This document shows positions 61,001 to 64,000 of a stretch of 64,000 nt of DNA, piece after piece (position 1 is the stretch's first letter; every line of letters starts with the position of its first letter). Position numbers and translations under genes: made by a program. A model generated the notes under the pieces. It had not been told where the DNA came from. It worked only from the letters and a program-made list of their open reading frames with translations, and ran no database searches. The stretch is from Aurelia coerulea (Eukaryota > Cnidaria > Scyphozoa > Semaeostomeae > Ulmaridae): positions 41,610,663-41,674,662 of the forward strand of contig CM076943.1 in the NCBI GenBank assembly GCA_039566865.1. Reading direction: 5' to 3'.

Positions 61001-64000
61001 CCTAACCTAAAATCGCACCATGCTCCTTTATTTCATGACGGGGATGTCTGTCTCTGCCATGGACATTGAGTGCACTGGTTTGTGGAGAAAAAATCTAAAC
61101 ATTTTTCTCTAGCCCCCAACTATTTCGGTTGCTGCGGGAGTGCACATTTGACCAGTGCATTTGAAATCCCAAACTTTGGCCCCGGTGATGAGAGAACACT
61201 GCCATTGGTGTCTGGCAACTGGCAAATTTTATATTTGTGATTGTTCTCAGCTCTGAGGGGCCACATTATTTTTAACTGAAGCAAGAATTAAATGGGGATT
61301 GTCGTCTTTGACTTATCCTGTGCTATAAATATGAAGATAACAGACTAACTACGTTCATGAGTCTAGTAGGTAACAGAAAAACTCACCCTGCTGCAGTTTT
61401 ACTACCAATACATAGTCAAAGAAAACAGCATCCTCCATTTTCTCATCTATATCCTCAGTGGTAGCCACTGGCTTCGCCTGCAACGATAAATGAGATATCA
61501 ATCATTTGTTCCACTCATTCGCAATGGTCCCATGCAATCTTTGGGTATACACAATGTTCTTTGATCTTGCAGTAATTGTTCTAAAGTGGGCTTGCAATTT
61601 TCATTATTCAATGATGCGTTTTTATGCCCATTGGAAATATAGGTAAATTCGACGCTACGAAAATTGTATGTTACGAAATACTCGAAAAAGGCCTGGGACA
61701 CTTGATGAAATCATAAAGAAACTCCTCATACAGAACAATGAAGGAAGTACAATTTTTCGCGGGTGAGAGATACCCTTTCCATATTTGTTGCCATAGGATT
61801 TAAAAACTTCAGTATTTGTTTGAAAATCTATTTCTCGTCAATCCTGAGAGGTGAGATGCCCTTGCGTGTTGATATATGGGAGGGGATTCCTTGGGAATTT
61901 ATCCAGTGCTTTGGGCCATTTTCAAGCATTTTGCAATGAAGACATTTTCATAAAGTACACTCTTCTTTTTATAAGAATATTTTAAATTTTGTCCAGCCTC
62001 CATATTCTTAAGGAATTTTCGTTTTGAGCCTGAATATATCCTTAAAGTATTTATGTCAGTCATGCGATTCTCTGTTATGAACATCACAAAACAGGCAACT
62101 GCTGAACAATGAGACACAAATATGCCAGCTGAGGCTGGCAATATTCCTATAATATTCTTAAAAATTGGATGATTCTGAGCCTGAATATTCTTATAAACAT
62201 TATTCTTATAGAAAGAAAAGAGTGTAGAATTTACCTATATTTTCAGTGCTCATAGAAATGAGATAAAATTTCCAAAATATTTCGATACTTCGGCTTTTAT
62301 CTAGAATTCGAAACATCCAAATCCATCTAGTACTCTTGGTCCTATGAACTTTCGAAAGCAGGAAATTTGTTCTGGGTCACCCGGTACACAGTTCTATTTT
62401 GGCGCCACCGCAACTTCACCTTCACTCAGGAGAAATTAGGAGGAGGAAGATCGGAGGATCCCACTTTGTGGCTTACCTCGTGAACCGTTTGCATGTGTCC
62501 ATCATCTTTAATGTCATCCGTCTTTTGTCGTTGCAGATGTAACCGTCGCATCAGTTCTGACTACGAACAAATAACAGTAACAGTAGAATTTCTAATCATA
62601 ACAATGACATTTAGTAAACATAACATTTTACTTGCATAACAGGCGAGTCACCACCACCACGACCACCACCACCACCACGACCACCACCACCACCACCACC
62701 ACGACCACCACCACCACCACCACCACGACCACCACCACCACCACCACCACCACCACCACCACCAGCACCAGCACCAGCACCAGCACCACCACGAGCACCA
62801 CCACCACCACCACCACCACGAGCACCACCACCACCACCACCACCACGAGCACCGCCACCACCACCACCACCACCACGAGCACCGCCACCACCACCACCAC
62901 GAGCACCGCCACCACCACCACCACCACCACCACCACCACCACCACCACCACCACCACCACCACGAGCACCACCACCACCACCACCACCACGAGCACCGCC
63001 ACCACCACCACCACCACCACGAGCACCGCCACCACCACCACCACCACCACGAGCACCACCACCACCACCACCACGAGCACCGCCACCACCACCACCACGA
63101 GCACCGCCACCACCACCACCACCACCACCACCACCAATTTATGTGAGTGTCATCAATTTTAGGAAGGAAATTTTGCTCATTGTTTTCATTCGTTTATGCA
63201 GGTTTTTTGGAAGGGGCTTTCTGCAGAAAATGACCCATATCGACGGGAAGGAATGGCCGATTAAGGCCGCGTAAATTACGGAACCTAATTGAACATATTG
63301 GCAATAAAACAAGACATTTTTCAATATTATTGCTTTGATATTCATGGAGCAGTGGCCTTCCAAGCGGGGATCCTTTTTTCTGACACACCCGGTAGTAAGT
63401 ACAAACCTCAGGTTCCTTTGGCTGCTCTTTCACTGGTAATTGTGCAGATGTCAATGATTTGTCTTGCAATTTACTTTCAGGAGGTTTTCTCCCATCTAGT
63501 TCTTTTTGATAATTCAGCATCGATGGGGGACAGCTCTTACGTTCTTCTTGGACCTCCTTTAAATGAGCTTTATTCCTCTTTTTCACAAACATTTCTTTGA
63601 TTGGCTTTCTGCTTCGTTCTTCTTTTACTTCATTCATATCTTTCTTCAGATTCTCGTCATATTCAGCTTTTTTCTTTGCAACAATTCCCTCTTTCTGACC
63701 GACATGCTTTTTGAAAATCGAGCCAGTGAATCTAGCTTTGTTTTTGACAAAACGGCCCTTGACTTCTGGCACACTTTTATTATCAACTTCTTTATCTTTA
63801 GTAACGGCACTTGGTGTGTCATATATTGCTTTTATGTGAGAAAATTCATCTTTAGTGTTCGTCACAAGATCTTTCTTCAAATTTCTGGAACCAGTTACAC
63901 TAAAATCTGGACTGCCAGAAACATTTTTATTGTGTTCAATTGTCTTTGCAATGTTCCTAACGTAATCAGAGTTCTCCATTGGTTTTCTCTTAACAGCATC
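21841..64000 (-). CDS. DENND2: DENND2-like DENN-domain protein, 22-exon gene model (5' end outside window)
   Basis: DENND2 proteins are guanine nucleotide exchange factors for Rab GTPases (Rab9 in mammals) in endosome-to-Golgi traffic. Exons, high to low: A 63407-64000, B 62477-62560, C 61387-61477, D 55563-55609, E 53176-53297, F 49021-49090, G 48315-48407, H 47598-47663, I 45175-45201, J1 44420-44464, J2 44216-44281, K 42228-42269, L 39060-39124, M 36972-37029, N 31812-31931, O 30567-30608, P 26292-26334, Q 25640-25702, R 24545-24591, S1 22644-22659, S2 22100-22134, T 21841-21927. Phases agree at every join and total 1923 bases, 640 codons plus stop. Order and motifs follow uDENN (C-F), cDENN (G-O) and dDENN (P-T). 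The N-terminal region is charged and probably disordered. J1 and S1 are the least certain. The human segment between O and P looks short here. Confidence 0.88.
22100..22134 (-). CDS. DENND2: DENND2-like exon S2
   Basis: 35 bases, phase 1 to 0, acceptor TTGTCTGCAG, donor AAG|GTAACT. It encodes ANRFESRCQSK, in line with the S-K-R-FLKEF lead-in of exon T. Confidence 0.65.
22369..22432. repeat. 31-base direct repeat, two copies
   Basis: AGCTTATGAACCAAATAAGC followed by AAAATAAGCA is repeated head to tail inside a DENND2-like intron. Confidence 0.75.
22644..22659 (-). CDS. DENND2: DENND2-like exon S1 (tentative 16-base microexon)
   Basis: Proposed only because exon R ends in phase 0 and exon S2 needs one preceding base. 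A donor AGG|GTAAGG and an acceptor GCACTAG enclose 16 bases (HAPVE plus one base). The acceptor lacks a good pyrimidine tract. Confidence 0.35.
23107..23500. mobile_element. Truncated family II MITE, left half
   Basis: TA-CCGGGTTAGTAAAAAACAT, then ATATCAAAGCGAAAATATTG and AATTCGCCCGGCTTTAACAG, in family II order. The right half is absent and a Mutator-like end follows directly. Confidence 0.75.
23512..23690. mobile_element. Truncated Mutator-like MITE (left arm only)
   Basis: AGCATAGGGCTCAAACCTTT and GGTGGGTGTAAAATTCTATG match the family of 12718, 17561 and 52675. No mirrored right end was found. Confidence 0.65.
23774..24218. mobile_element. Foldback element with G/C-run ends
   Basis: GGGGTACTCCCCGGGGGGGT at the left is mirrored by CCCCCCCGGGGGGTACTCG at the right, and the inner CAGGGGGGTCCAGTC pairs with GACTGGACCCCCCTG. 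The interior has repeated CTACCATTTGGGGGT-type words. Confidence 0.7.
24545..24591 (-). CDS. DENND2: DENND2-like exon R
   Basis: 47 bases, phase 1 to 0, acceptor TTTGTCACAG, donor GAG|GTTAGT. It encodes NFQGYYSHGNENVFE, following the QLIG end of exon Q. Confidence 0.8.
24630..25067. mobile_element. Tc1-like MITE with CAGTAAGTCCCTGCATATAA ends
   Basis: TA-CAGTAAGTCCCTGCATATAA is mirrored by the right end, which closes at 25067 with TA. 438 bases, within the intron between exons Q and R. Confidence 0.82.
25640..25702 (-). CDS. DENND2: DENND2-like exon Q (dDENN)
   Basis: 63 bases, phase 1 to 1, acceptor TCTTCCAG, donor TAG|GTATGT. It encodes NLIITEVFIDAYLQLI, equivalent to the FV.FFV.IVGHY helix. 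Confidence 0.85.
25703..26291. other. Intron between exons P and Q
   Basis: It contains an inverted pair CAACACGACGAAAAAGACAA (about 25832) and its mirror (about 25910), with the related word CGATACCAGCGTCGATCGTC at 25755. A second copy of that word lies at about 49139. Confidence 0.5.
26292..26334 (-). CDS. DENND2: DENND2-like exon P (dDENN)
   Basis: 43 bases, phase 0 to 1, acceptor TTGATTAG, donor GTG|GTATGT. It encodes DKTLKDKSEQLALS. About 15-20 residues expected before it (GDE..LP.KL) were not found, so an exon between 26335 and 30566 may be missing from my model or lost. Confidence 0.7.
26335..27375. other. Part of the intron between exons O and P
   Basis: No gene or full element recognised. 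Confidence 0.4.
27376..27640. mobile_element. Decayed left arm of an 11387-type MITE
   Basis: GTGTCCCAGAAAAGGTATAC, GATATTGGTGCACTGAGAGC and CAATTTGCCTCCACGTCCAA parallel the left arm at 11387. The right end is missing or replaced by the LINE that follows. Confidence 0.65.
27828..28992 (+). mobile_element. 5'-truncated LINE copy with poly(A) tail
   Basis: The frame from 27828 to 28757 encodes the C-terminal third of a LINE ORF2: PHLDYGDVIYH, LYAELGWESLSLRR and an EHFLLLCPCF block. One in-frame TGA at 28512-28514 interrupts it where related proteins have Cys. The 3' UTR includes ATGGCCTCGGGGTAGACACA and ends in A15 at 28978-28992. It lies antisense within the exon O to P intron of the DENND2-like gene. 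Confidence 0.85.
29159..29775. mobile_element. Family II MITE, complete (617 bases)
   Basis: TA flanks both ends. The left end reads ATAAGTGAGTCAAAAAAAGA (first bases decayed) and the right ATTAACTCACCGGG-TA. The interior is collinear with 18381-19011. Confidence 0.82.
29938..30080. mobile_element. Right-arm fragment of an 11387-type MITE
   Basis: GCACCAACATCAACAAACGA and TTCAAGTTAACTATCAAG match the right arm at 12230-12290. Confidence 0.55.
30567..30608 (-). CDS. DENND2: DENND2-like exon O
   Basis: 42 bases, phase 0 to 0, acceptor CTTTGTAG, donor GTC|GTAAGT. It encodes AMIVDLDKGEVLRV, the strand after cDENN (VVLVNL-type). Confidence 0.88.
30683..31159. mobile_element. Foldback element with internal tandem repeat (unit about 34 bases)
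   Basis: CTGCAGTCCCG with a G-rich run and CATGATACGGGGTTGTG is mirrored by CACAACCCCGTACCATGG, a C-run and CGGGACTGTAG. Between them, about eight copies of an ATAAATCCGGAAAATTTCTG plus AAAAGTATACCC unit lie at 30760-31060. It is in a DENND2-like intron 75 bases upstream of exon O. Confidence 0.8.
31315..31430. repeat. Imperfect inverted repeat
   Basis: AAAGGGTCTTTCATCCAGCA at 31307 pairs with the mirrored TGCTGCAAGGAATGCGGGAT region near 31395-31427, and CTCTTGGTTTTCCTTTG pairs with AAAGGACAACCAAGAG. Confidence 0.6.
31812..31931 (-). CDS. DENND2: DENND2-like exon N (HTYIPVLP motif)
   Basis: 120 bases, phase 0 to 0, acceptor TTATTGCAG, donor GAG|GTATTG. It encodes HTYIPVLP and CCLPTPYLLG, then an acidic end; all line up with cDENN of DENND2. 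Confidence 0.95.
32283..34514. mobile_element. 2.2-kb foldback element with about 350-base inverted arms
   Basis: The left arm (GTAACAATAGAACCTTTGGT from 32283 to about 32625) is mirrored by the right arm ending 34514. Arm identity looks above 90% by eye. The interior has no transposase frame. The word CAAGGGCAGATTTTGTAA outside the left arm recurs inverted near 34775, hinting that a 250-base segment entered next to the right arm. Confidence 0.8.
34515..35569. other. Intron segment between exons M and N
   Basis: Short open frames on the plus strand (35075-35589) lack family similarity and are treated as chance frames. Confidence 0.4.
35570..35775. mobile_element. Small TA-type hairpin MITE
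   Basis: TA-CCGGGTGTCCCAAAATGATG at the left; TCATTTGATTGCTTACATGT is mirrored at 35736-35756 and ACCGATTTTCAAAAAC is mirrored in the middle. The right terminus has been replaced by an A/T run. Confidence 0.75.
36972..37029 (-). CDS. DENND2: DENND2-like exon M (LLYPFTWQ motif)
   Basis: 58 bases, phase 2 to 0, acceptor TCCTTTAG, donor CAG|GTATGT. It encodes LLSSCCHGFISLLYPFTWQ, diagnostic of cDENN. Confidence 0.95.
37110..37640. mobile_element. Nested inverted-repeat elements with TATTAAGCCCCC repeats
   Basis: An outer pair, GTCTCAAATTAGATGTCACA and its mirror at about 37620-37645, surrounds an inner element (37151-37594). The inner ends read AAAGCTCTATTAAG and CTTAATAGAGCTTT, with several TATTAAGCCCCCYTCTC units between. 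A related inner element lies at 54765-55265. Confidence 0.65.
37710..38455. mobile_element. Foldback element with about 270-base inverted arms
   Basis: The left arm (TCCCATTGCACTGAATTTG through GTGAGGTTGATCTCAGGCCA) is mirrored by 38176-38455. The loop (about 190 bases) has a GCGCGCAACA word. A plus-strand frame at 37966-38616 crosses the loop and right arm and is judged a by-product of the palindrome. Confidence 0.8.
38605..38690. repeat. Short direct repeat AGACAAATCCAGTTTYAATT
   Basis: Three imperfect copies within 80 bases, in the intron between exons L and M. Confidence 0.6.
39060..39124 (-). CDS. DENND2: DENND2-like exon L (LLLERRI motif)
   Basis: 65 bases, phase 0 to 2, acceptor TTATCACAG, donor AAG|GTAAGC. 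It encodes ALLLERRIILASSQL, a diagnostic cDENN motif. Confidence 0.95.
39290..39885 (-). mobile_element. LINE 3'-UTR fragment, interrupted by a MITE
   Basis: On the minus strand it matches the 3' UTR of the 15879-16800 copy (ATGGCCACGGGCGTAGTCAT, GTATCGTACCTGTAGTATTG). The match is split at 39373-39718 by an inserted element. Confidence 0.82.
39373..39718. mobile_element. MITE with GCTGCGGTCACACTA ends inserted in a LINE fragment
   Basis: GCTGCGGTCACACTA and its perfect mirror TAGTGTGACCGCAGC bound 346 bases. CAATG stands on both sides (39368-39372 and 39719-39723). The paralogous LINE copy at 16600-16630 shows the uninterrupted site with one CAATG (as CATTG on the other strand), which proves the insertion and its duplication. 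Superfamily undetermined. Confidence 0.9.
39905..40260. repeat. GGAA microsatellite and purine-rich tract
   Basis: GGAAGGAAGG-type repeats at about 40046-40083 pass into a long AG-rich tract to 40260. The block at 39928-40020 is a direct repeat of 40587-40680. Confidence 0.75.
40508..40556. repeat. Telomere-like GGGTTT/GGGTTA degenerate repeat
   Basis: About eight G3T2-4 units, including one GGGTTAGGGG. Short and irregular, so an interstitial simple repeat more than a telomere remnant. Confidence 0.6.
40586..40786. mobile_element. Small MITE with AGTACTTGTTGGGGAGACGA ends
   Basis: The left arm 40586-40650 is mirrored by 40722-40786 (GTACTTATTGGGAAGACGAG on the minus strand). The left arm also occurs as a direct copy at 39926. 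Confidence 0.7.
41198..41795. mobile_element. TA-type MITE with long near-perfect arms (598 bases)
   Basis: TA-CAGGGTGTCCCAAAAAAACT is mirrored by TTTGGGACACCCTG-TA. The arms match for about 220 bases, including GGTCGGCCATTTTGTC. This is a classic mariner-type terminus. It is in the intron between exons K and L. Confidence 0.9.
42228..42269 (-). CDS. DENND2: DENND2-like exon K
   Basis: 42 bases, phase 0 to 0, acceptor TTTTTCTAG, donor ACG|GTAAGG. It encodes VDLKLLFERLQIST, the helix before the LLLER motif. Confidence 0.88.
42534..43465. mobile_element. Element with GGGTGTCGGCGGTGGTAATC inverted ends
   Basis: The left end GGGTGTCGGCGGTGGTAATC plus GGACG is mirrored by CGTCCGATTACCACCACCGG plus CACCC. 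A second internal copy of GTGGTAATCGGAC lies at 42565. It contains a 116-codon plus-strand frame (43079-43429) of unknown nature. The target duplication is not evident. Confidence 0.72.
43079..43429 (+). CDS. Uncharacterised 116-codon frame inside a transposon-like element
   Basis: The frame begins MYRELSRTSVREPIIEQLF and ends near the right inverted repeat. It has a charged middle with several Lys, His and Cys residues and a hydrophobic C-terminal segment. I do not recognise it. It could be a relic of a transposase or captured host exon, or chance. A frame of equal length runs antisense, which lowers confidence. Confidence 0.2.
   Translation: MYRELSRTSVREPIIEQLFLDSRIGKQEKHNEAEEFEDRIFAKYTSTNKFLGIVNSLSENHSHCLKTIAKVSLKDVVAKGKQAKSEPKHCKKICQNTCSFTWLYWFCLCLIFFDNV
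43491..43927. mobile_element. PIF/Harbinger-like MITE flanked by TAA
   Basis: GAGGCCCTTTACATGA is mirrored by TCATGTCTAAAGGGCCTC. TAA stands directly on both sides (43488-43490 and 43928-43930), the 3-base duplication typical of PIF/Harbinger. The interior has about ten CAACCCGTGTTGA-type palindromic words in both orientations. Confidence 0.82.
44216..44281 (-). CDS. DENND2: DENND2-like exon J2
   Basis: 66 bases, phase 0 to 0, acceptor ATTTTCCAG, donor CAT|GTATGT. It encodes SSFTLTREGDFAVHEH, which leads into the HVDF-type motif completed by exon K. Confidence 0.87.
44420..44464 (-). CDS. DENND2: DENND2-like exon J1 (tentative)
   Basis: 45 bases, phase 0 to 0, donor CAG|GTAAAC, weak acceptor TCCAAG. 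It encodes RKSNHFHNLRGGKSQ in the place of the variable GKTVTLKSF segment. Similarity is weak; skipping it keeps the frame. Confidence 0.5.
44897..45019. repeat. AGGTC pentanucleotide microsatellite
   Basis: About 24 copies of AGGTC with two variant units, in the intron between exons I and J1, 156 bases from exon I. Confidence 0.95.
45175..45201 (-). CDS. DENND2: DENND2-like exon I (27-base microexon)
   Basis: Nine codons (VLSHSLPRP), phase 0 to 0, acceptor TCTTTGCAG, donor CCG|GTAAGT. The position matches the F-P-A-P-G turn of the family. Confidence 0.75.
45202..46223. other. Intron segment without recognised features
   Basis: AT-rich; no mirrored ends or exon candidates found. Confidence 0.4.
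46224..46294 (-). repeat. tRNA-derived (SINE-like) sequence
   Basis: The minus strand has an A-box-like TGACTCAGTGGTAGC and a B-box-like AGTTCGAATCC at tRNA spacing within 71 bases. The anticodon stem is imperfect with a 9-base loop, and the T stem does not pair, so it is not a working tRNA. A non-tRNA body with a GAGAGTCGCCAACTCTC hairpin follows to about 46085. Confidence 0.55.
46497..46872. mobile_element. hAT-like MITE (376 bases), 8-base target duplication
   Basis: TAGCCTGCGTGCAGACTCTA is mirrored by TAGAGTCTGCACGCAGGCTA. CTAATTGC precedes and CTAATTAC follows, 7 of 8 matching. Arms continue for about 120 bases. Confidence 0.87.
46897..47088. repeat. 96-base tandem duplication
   Basis: The segment starting TTCAAAATTATGCACCTAAA is repeated exactly 96 bases later with almost no change, so it is recent. 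Confidence 0.85.
47598..47663 (-). CDS. DENND2: DENND2-like exon H
   Basis: 66 bases, phase 0 to 0, acceptor TTTCGTAG, donor GCA|GTAAGT. It begins ILDEVER, matching the ILDEVEK helix that follows the CIIS block in human DENND2D. Confidence 0.92.
47919..47976. repeat. AAT trinucleotide microsatellite
   Basis: About 19 uninterrupted AAT units in the intron between exons G and H. Confidence 0.95.
48315..48407 (-). CDS. DENND2: DENND2-like exon G (cDENN start)
   Basis: 93 bases, phase 0 to 0, donor CAA|GTACGT. It encodes LPEVYCIISPFGLFGLYSQ, very close to the LPKVYCIIS segment of vertebrate DENND2. Confidence 0.93.
48512..48841. mobile_element. Chimeric MITE: family II left half joined to family I right half
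   Basis: 48512-48667 follows the family II left arm (GAATATCAAAGCAACAACGA, AATTTACCCGGTTTTAATCG). From about 48668 the sequence follows the family I right arm (GACAAAACAAATCAAAAAGG, then GGGACACCCGG-TA). No family II right end follows. Confidence 0.7.
49021..49090 (-). CDS. DENND2: DENND2-like exon F (uDENN end)
   Basis: 70 bases, phase 2 to 0, acceptor TATTTTGCAG, donor CAG|GTAATT. It encodes TFSFVLTD and FGYCRQ, the canonical end of uDENN. Confidence 0.94.
49355..49796. mobile_element. hAT-like MITE copy, diverged
   Basis: TAGCCTGTATGCAAACTCTG at the left and AATCTGCACGCAAGGCTAG at the right belong to the 46497 family. The duplication is not clear. Confidence 0.7.
50343..50887. mobile_element. 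Tc1/mariner-like MITE, family I, second full copy
   Basis: TA-CCAGGTATCCCAAAAAAGTA is mirrored by CTTTGGGACACTCGG-TA. It is collinear with 13792-14340, with similar length (545 versus 549 bases). Confidence 0.87.
50980..51362. mobile_element. Foldback element with G/C-run ends and internal tandem repeats
   Basis: CACGGG plus a G-run and TTCTTGG is mirrored by GAAGAAC, a C-run and CCGTG. The interior repeats TTTTACGAAAATGGTACCCT and TGGCTAGACCAATTT units. Its right tip (AGGTACCTTTACTATGGAAG plus a C-run) occurs again at 51536-51578. Confidence 0.75.
51579..51705 (+). mobile_element. LINE 3'-end fragment
   Basis: ATGAGGCCACGGGGTAGTCC, a CTCTTGATATCGTCC word and TAGTATTGTC, ending AATAAAGTGAG, parallel the 3' UTR at 28850-28990. 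Confidence 0.65.
51706..52674. other. Intron segment between exons E and F
   Basis: No element fully recognised. The word block TTCCTTTCACGGTTATCAGA to TTTTCTTTTGCAGGAGTTAA (52330-52435) recurs in diverged form at 47850-48190, so an old dispersed repeat is present. Confidence 0.45.
52675..53160. mobile_element. Mutator-like MITE, 9-base target duplication, next to exon E
   Basis: AACATAGGGCTCAAATCTTT is mirrored by TTTTAGCCCTATGTT. GAAATGATA precedes and GAAATTATA follows (8 of 9). The duplication on the exon side ends 7 bases from the exon E splice donor. Confidence 0.87.
53176..53297 (-). CDS. DENND2: DENND2-like exon E (uDENN core)
   Basis: 122 bases, phase 0 to 2, acceptor CACTTTGCAG, donor AAG|GTATCT. 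It carries IPQFCFPYLKDG, the hallmark uDENN motif. A Mutator-like MITE begins 16 bases past the donor. Confidence 0.93.
53422..53754. mobile_element. hAT-like MITE copy
   Basis: TAGCCTGCATTCAGACTGTG at the left and AAAGTCTGCGCGTAGGCTA at the right. A C-run and CTCACC repeat lie at 53521-53565. Confidence 0.7.
54011..54246. mobile_element. Tc1-like MITE with CAGTTAAG ends (236 bases)
   Basis: TA-CAGTTAAGCCCCAAATTATT is mirrored by AATAATTTCGGTCTTAACTG-TA, and the subterminal CATACCTATGCCAAATTCTG is also paired. Confidence 0.86.
54765..55265. mobile_element. TACCGTAAAAGCTCTAT element with CAACAA insertion
   Basis: TACCGTAAAAGCTCTATATA at the left and TTAACGGTAG at the right. The interior is collinear with 37151-37594 except for an ACAACA-type microsatellite at about 55064-55120. 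Confidence 0.65.
55563..55609 (-). CDS. DENND2: DENND2-like exon D (uDENN)
   Basis: 47 bases, phase 1 to 0, acceptor CTTTCCAG, donor AAG|GTAATG. It encodes LEPYISFRFPPK, equivalent to the Y-P-I-YQFP block of DENND2. Confidence 0.87.
55735..55895. mobile_element. Short TA-type MITE (161 bases)
   Basis: TA-CCGGGTGTCTTGTAAAGAAG is mirrored by CTTTCTGAGACGCCCGG-TT. The right flank has one changed base. Confidence 0.72.
56081..56694. other. Intron segment, part possibly a reversed LINE tail
   Basis: TTTTTCATTTCATTTTAAAT at about 56081 is the reverse complement of an L2-type AATGA tail, but no RT sequence follows. Confidence 0.35.
56695..56999. mobile_element. Inverted-repeat element with ATGTCTCGTTCAATTCCTAC ends
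   Basis: ATGTCTCGTTCAATTCCTAC plus CCTGACCA is mirrored by TGGTCAGGGTAGGAATTGAA plus TGAGACAT. The interior recurs GGGCATTTG/GGCATTTGAC words with CCCGG. It abuts the next MITE directly. Confidence 0.8.
56999..57300. mobile_element. Family II MITE arm (split copy, left part)
   Basis: TTTGAAAGGCCATTGCACAC, CTGGATATCAAGACGATGAT and TTACCTGACTCAAATC match the inverted right arm of 18381-19011. The matching other arm lies at 60046-60410, so the MITE appears to be split by the foldback and LINE sequences between. Confidence 0.65.
57301..59131. mobile_element. 1.8-kb foldback element with tandem-repeat arms
   Basis: The unique outer arm 57301-57420 (TTCTTATGGCACGCCATAGC at its tip) is mirrored almost exactly by 59010-59131. 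Inside, the left arm (57420-57730) is a tandem array of GCTCAACATTTTGAAAAAGT units and the right arm (58540-59010) holds the inverse TTTTTCAAAATGTTGAACAC array. Next inward, CAACAACAACA pairs with TTGTTGTTGTTG. The 730-base centre is unique sequence with GGTGTGCACC words and no transposase. The organisation resembles Drosophila FB elements; no clear target duplication was found. Confidence 0.85.
59132..59640 (+). mobile_element. LINE fragment: RT C-terminal region of a second clade
   Basis: The frame to the TGA at 59631-59633 encodes KIYNTYVIPVVLYGLECVNW, then GKRSRGKQRKRWRDNI and DRNLWRQL, a C-terminal pattern shared by many non-LTR polymerases but different from the L2-like copies in this window. 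It begins exactly where the foldback element ends; the ATG at 59094 lies inside the foldback arm and is not its start. Confidence 0.8.
59641..60045. other. Intron segment after the LINE fragment
   Basis: No feature recognised. Confidence 0.4.
60046..60410. mobile_element. Family II MITE arm (split copy, right part)
   Basis: GGATAACACGTGCTAAAATC, TTGCTGTAAGGCAGAAATAT and AATTTCAGTCCGGTAAATTG follow the right half of 18381-19011. The terminal bases are decayed. Confidence 0.7.
60411..61386. other. Intron segment between exons C and D
   Basis: No gene or defined element. The words ACACGTATCAYTCAATT and TTTATTCACTTTT occur twice (60512 and 60673), a weak 160-base duplication. Confidence 0.4.
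61387..61477 (-). CDS. DENND2: DENND2-like exon C (start of uDENN)
   Basis: 91 bases, phase 0 to 1, acceptor CGTTGCAG, donor CAGG|GTGAGT. It encodes MEDAVFFDYVLVVKLQQ, the first uDENN strand (human DENND2 members have a similar F-Y-VVVSL segment). Confidence 0.88.
61478..62476. other. Intron between exons B and C
   Basis: About 1 kb. AATATTCTTA words recur at 61974-62210. An isolated mariner-type terminus GGGTCACCCGG-TA lies at 62372-62384. Confidence 0.45.
62477..62560 (-). CDS. DENND2: DENND2-like exon B
   Basis: 84 bases, phase 0 to 0, acceptor TTCGTAG, donor GAG|GTAAGC. It encodes SELMRRLHLQRQK and a following acidic stretch, a likely helical linker before the DENN module. Confidence 0.78.
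62637..63394. mobile_element. Family II MITE containing a large CAC microsatellite
   Basis: The left tip is TA-ACAGGCGAGTCA, a near match to TA-CCGGGTGAGTCA; the right end GACACACCCGG-TA closes at 63394, and 63140-63394 is collinear with an inverted family II arm. In place of the left arm stands the CAC tract. The element ends 12 bases from the exon A donor. Confidence 0.75.
62649..63136. repeat. CAC trinucleotide microsatellite (about 488 bases)
   Basis: Nearly all CAC/ACC units, interrupted by regularly recurring CACGAGCACC(G) variants at roughly 30-60 base intervals. Both strands stay open as poly-Thr and poly-Val, which is an artefact of the repeat. Confidence 0.97.
63407..64000 (-). CDS. 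DENND2: DENND2-like exon A (partial, N-terminal disordered region)
   Basis: 198 codons open to the window edge, so the true start lies beyond 64000; an internal ATG at 63979 is not a preferred start. The product is rich in K, E and S with basic clusters and no domain. It ends KEQPKEPE at donor GAG|GTTTGT, phase 0. The frame stays open into the intron because a family II MITE sits 13 bases past the donor. Confidence 0.8.

Noticed and set aside
62628..63162. Long poly-Thr (plus) and poly-Val (minus) open frames
   Set aside because: They are translations of the CAC microsatellite; no flanking coding context or splice structure.

Overview
The window is animal nuclear DNA, AT-rich, with short GT-AG exons and a dense load of transposon debris. 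The retroelements and non-autonomous DNA elements resemble those of marine invertebrates; an anthozoan cnidarian is my best guess, inferred from style rather than from any search. There is no bacterial operon structure, CRISPR array or rRNA.

Two host genes can be supported. (1) On the minus strand, a DENND2-type DENN-domain gene (a predicted Rab guanine nucleotide exchange factor) runs from beyond the right edge (position 64000) down to a stop codon at 21841. I assembled it by eye as 22 exons, most only 16 to 122 bases long. All splice phases agree, and together they give 640 codons plus stop. The first exon is cut by the window edge. (2) On the plus strand, a two-exon gene (5444-5753 and 8531-8904) encodes a predicted 227-residue protein whose C-terminal half looks like the L-2-amino-thiazoline-4-carboxylate (ATC) hydrolase family, which is known mainly from bacteria.

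Layout: 1-4986 holds an L2/CR1-like LINE with an intact 985-codon ORF2 and a broken ORF1. 5444-8980 is the ATC-hydrolase-like gene, with two MITEs in its intron. 9000-21800 is intergenic and packed with MITEs and LINE scraps. 21841-64000 is the DENND2-like gene, whose introns carry most of the other repeats: foldback elements, LINE 3' ends, microsatellites and at least six MITE families.

The MITEs can be sorted by their target-site duplications (TSDs). Elements flanked by TA have ends like CCGGGTGTCCC, CCGGGTGAGTC or CAGGGTGTCCC (Tc1/mariner-like). Elements with AGCATAGGGCTC ends have 9-base duplications (Mutator-like). Elements with TAGCCTGCGTGCAG ends have 8-base duplications (hAT-like). 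One element with GAGGCCC ends is flanked by TAA (PIF/Harbinger-like). No transposase ORF was seen, so all of these depend on enzymes encoded elsewhere. The most structurally striking object is a 1.8-kb foldback element (57301-59131) whose arms are built from about 20-base tandem repeats.
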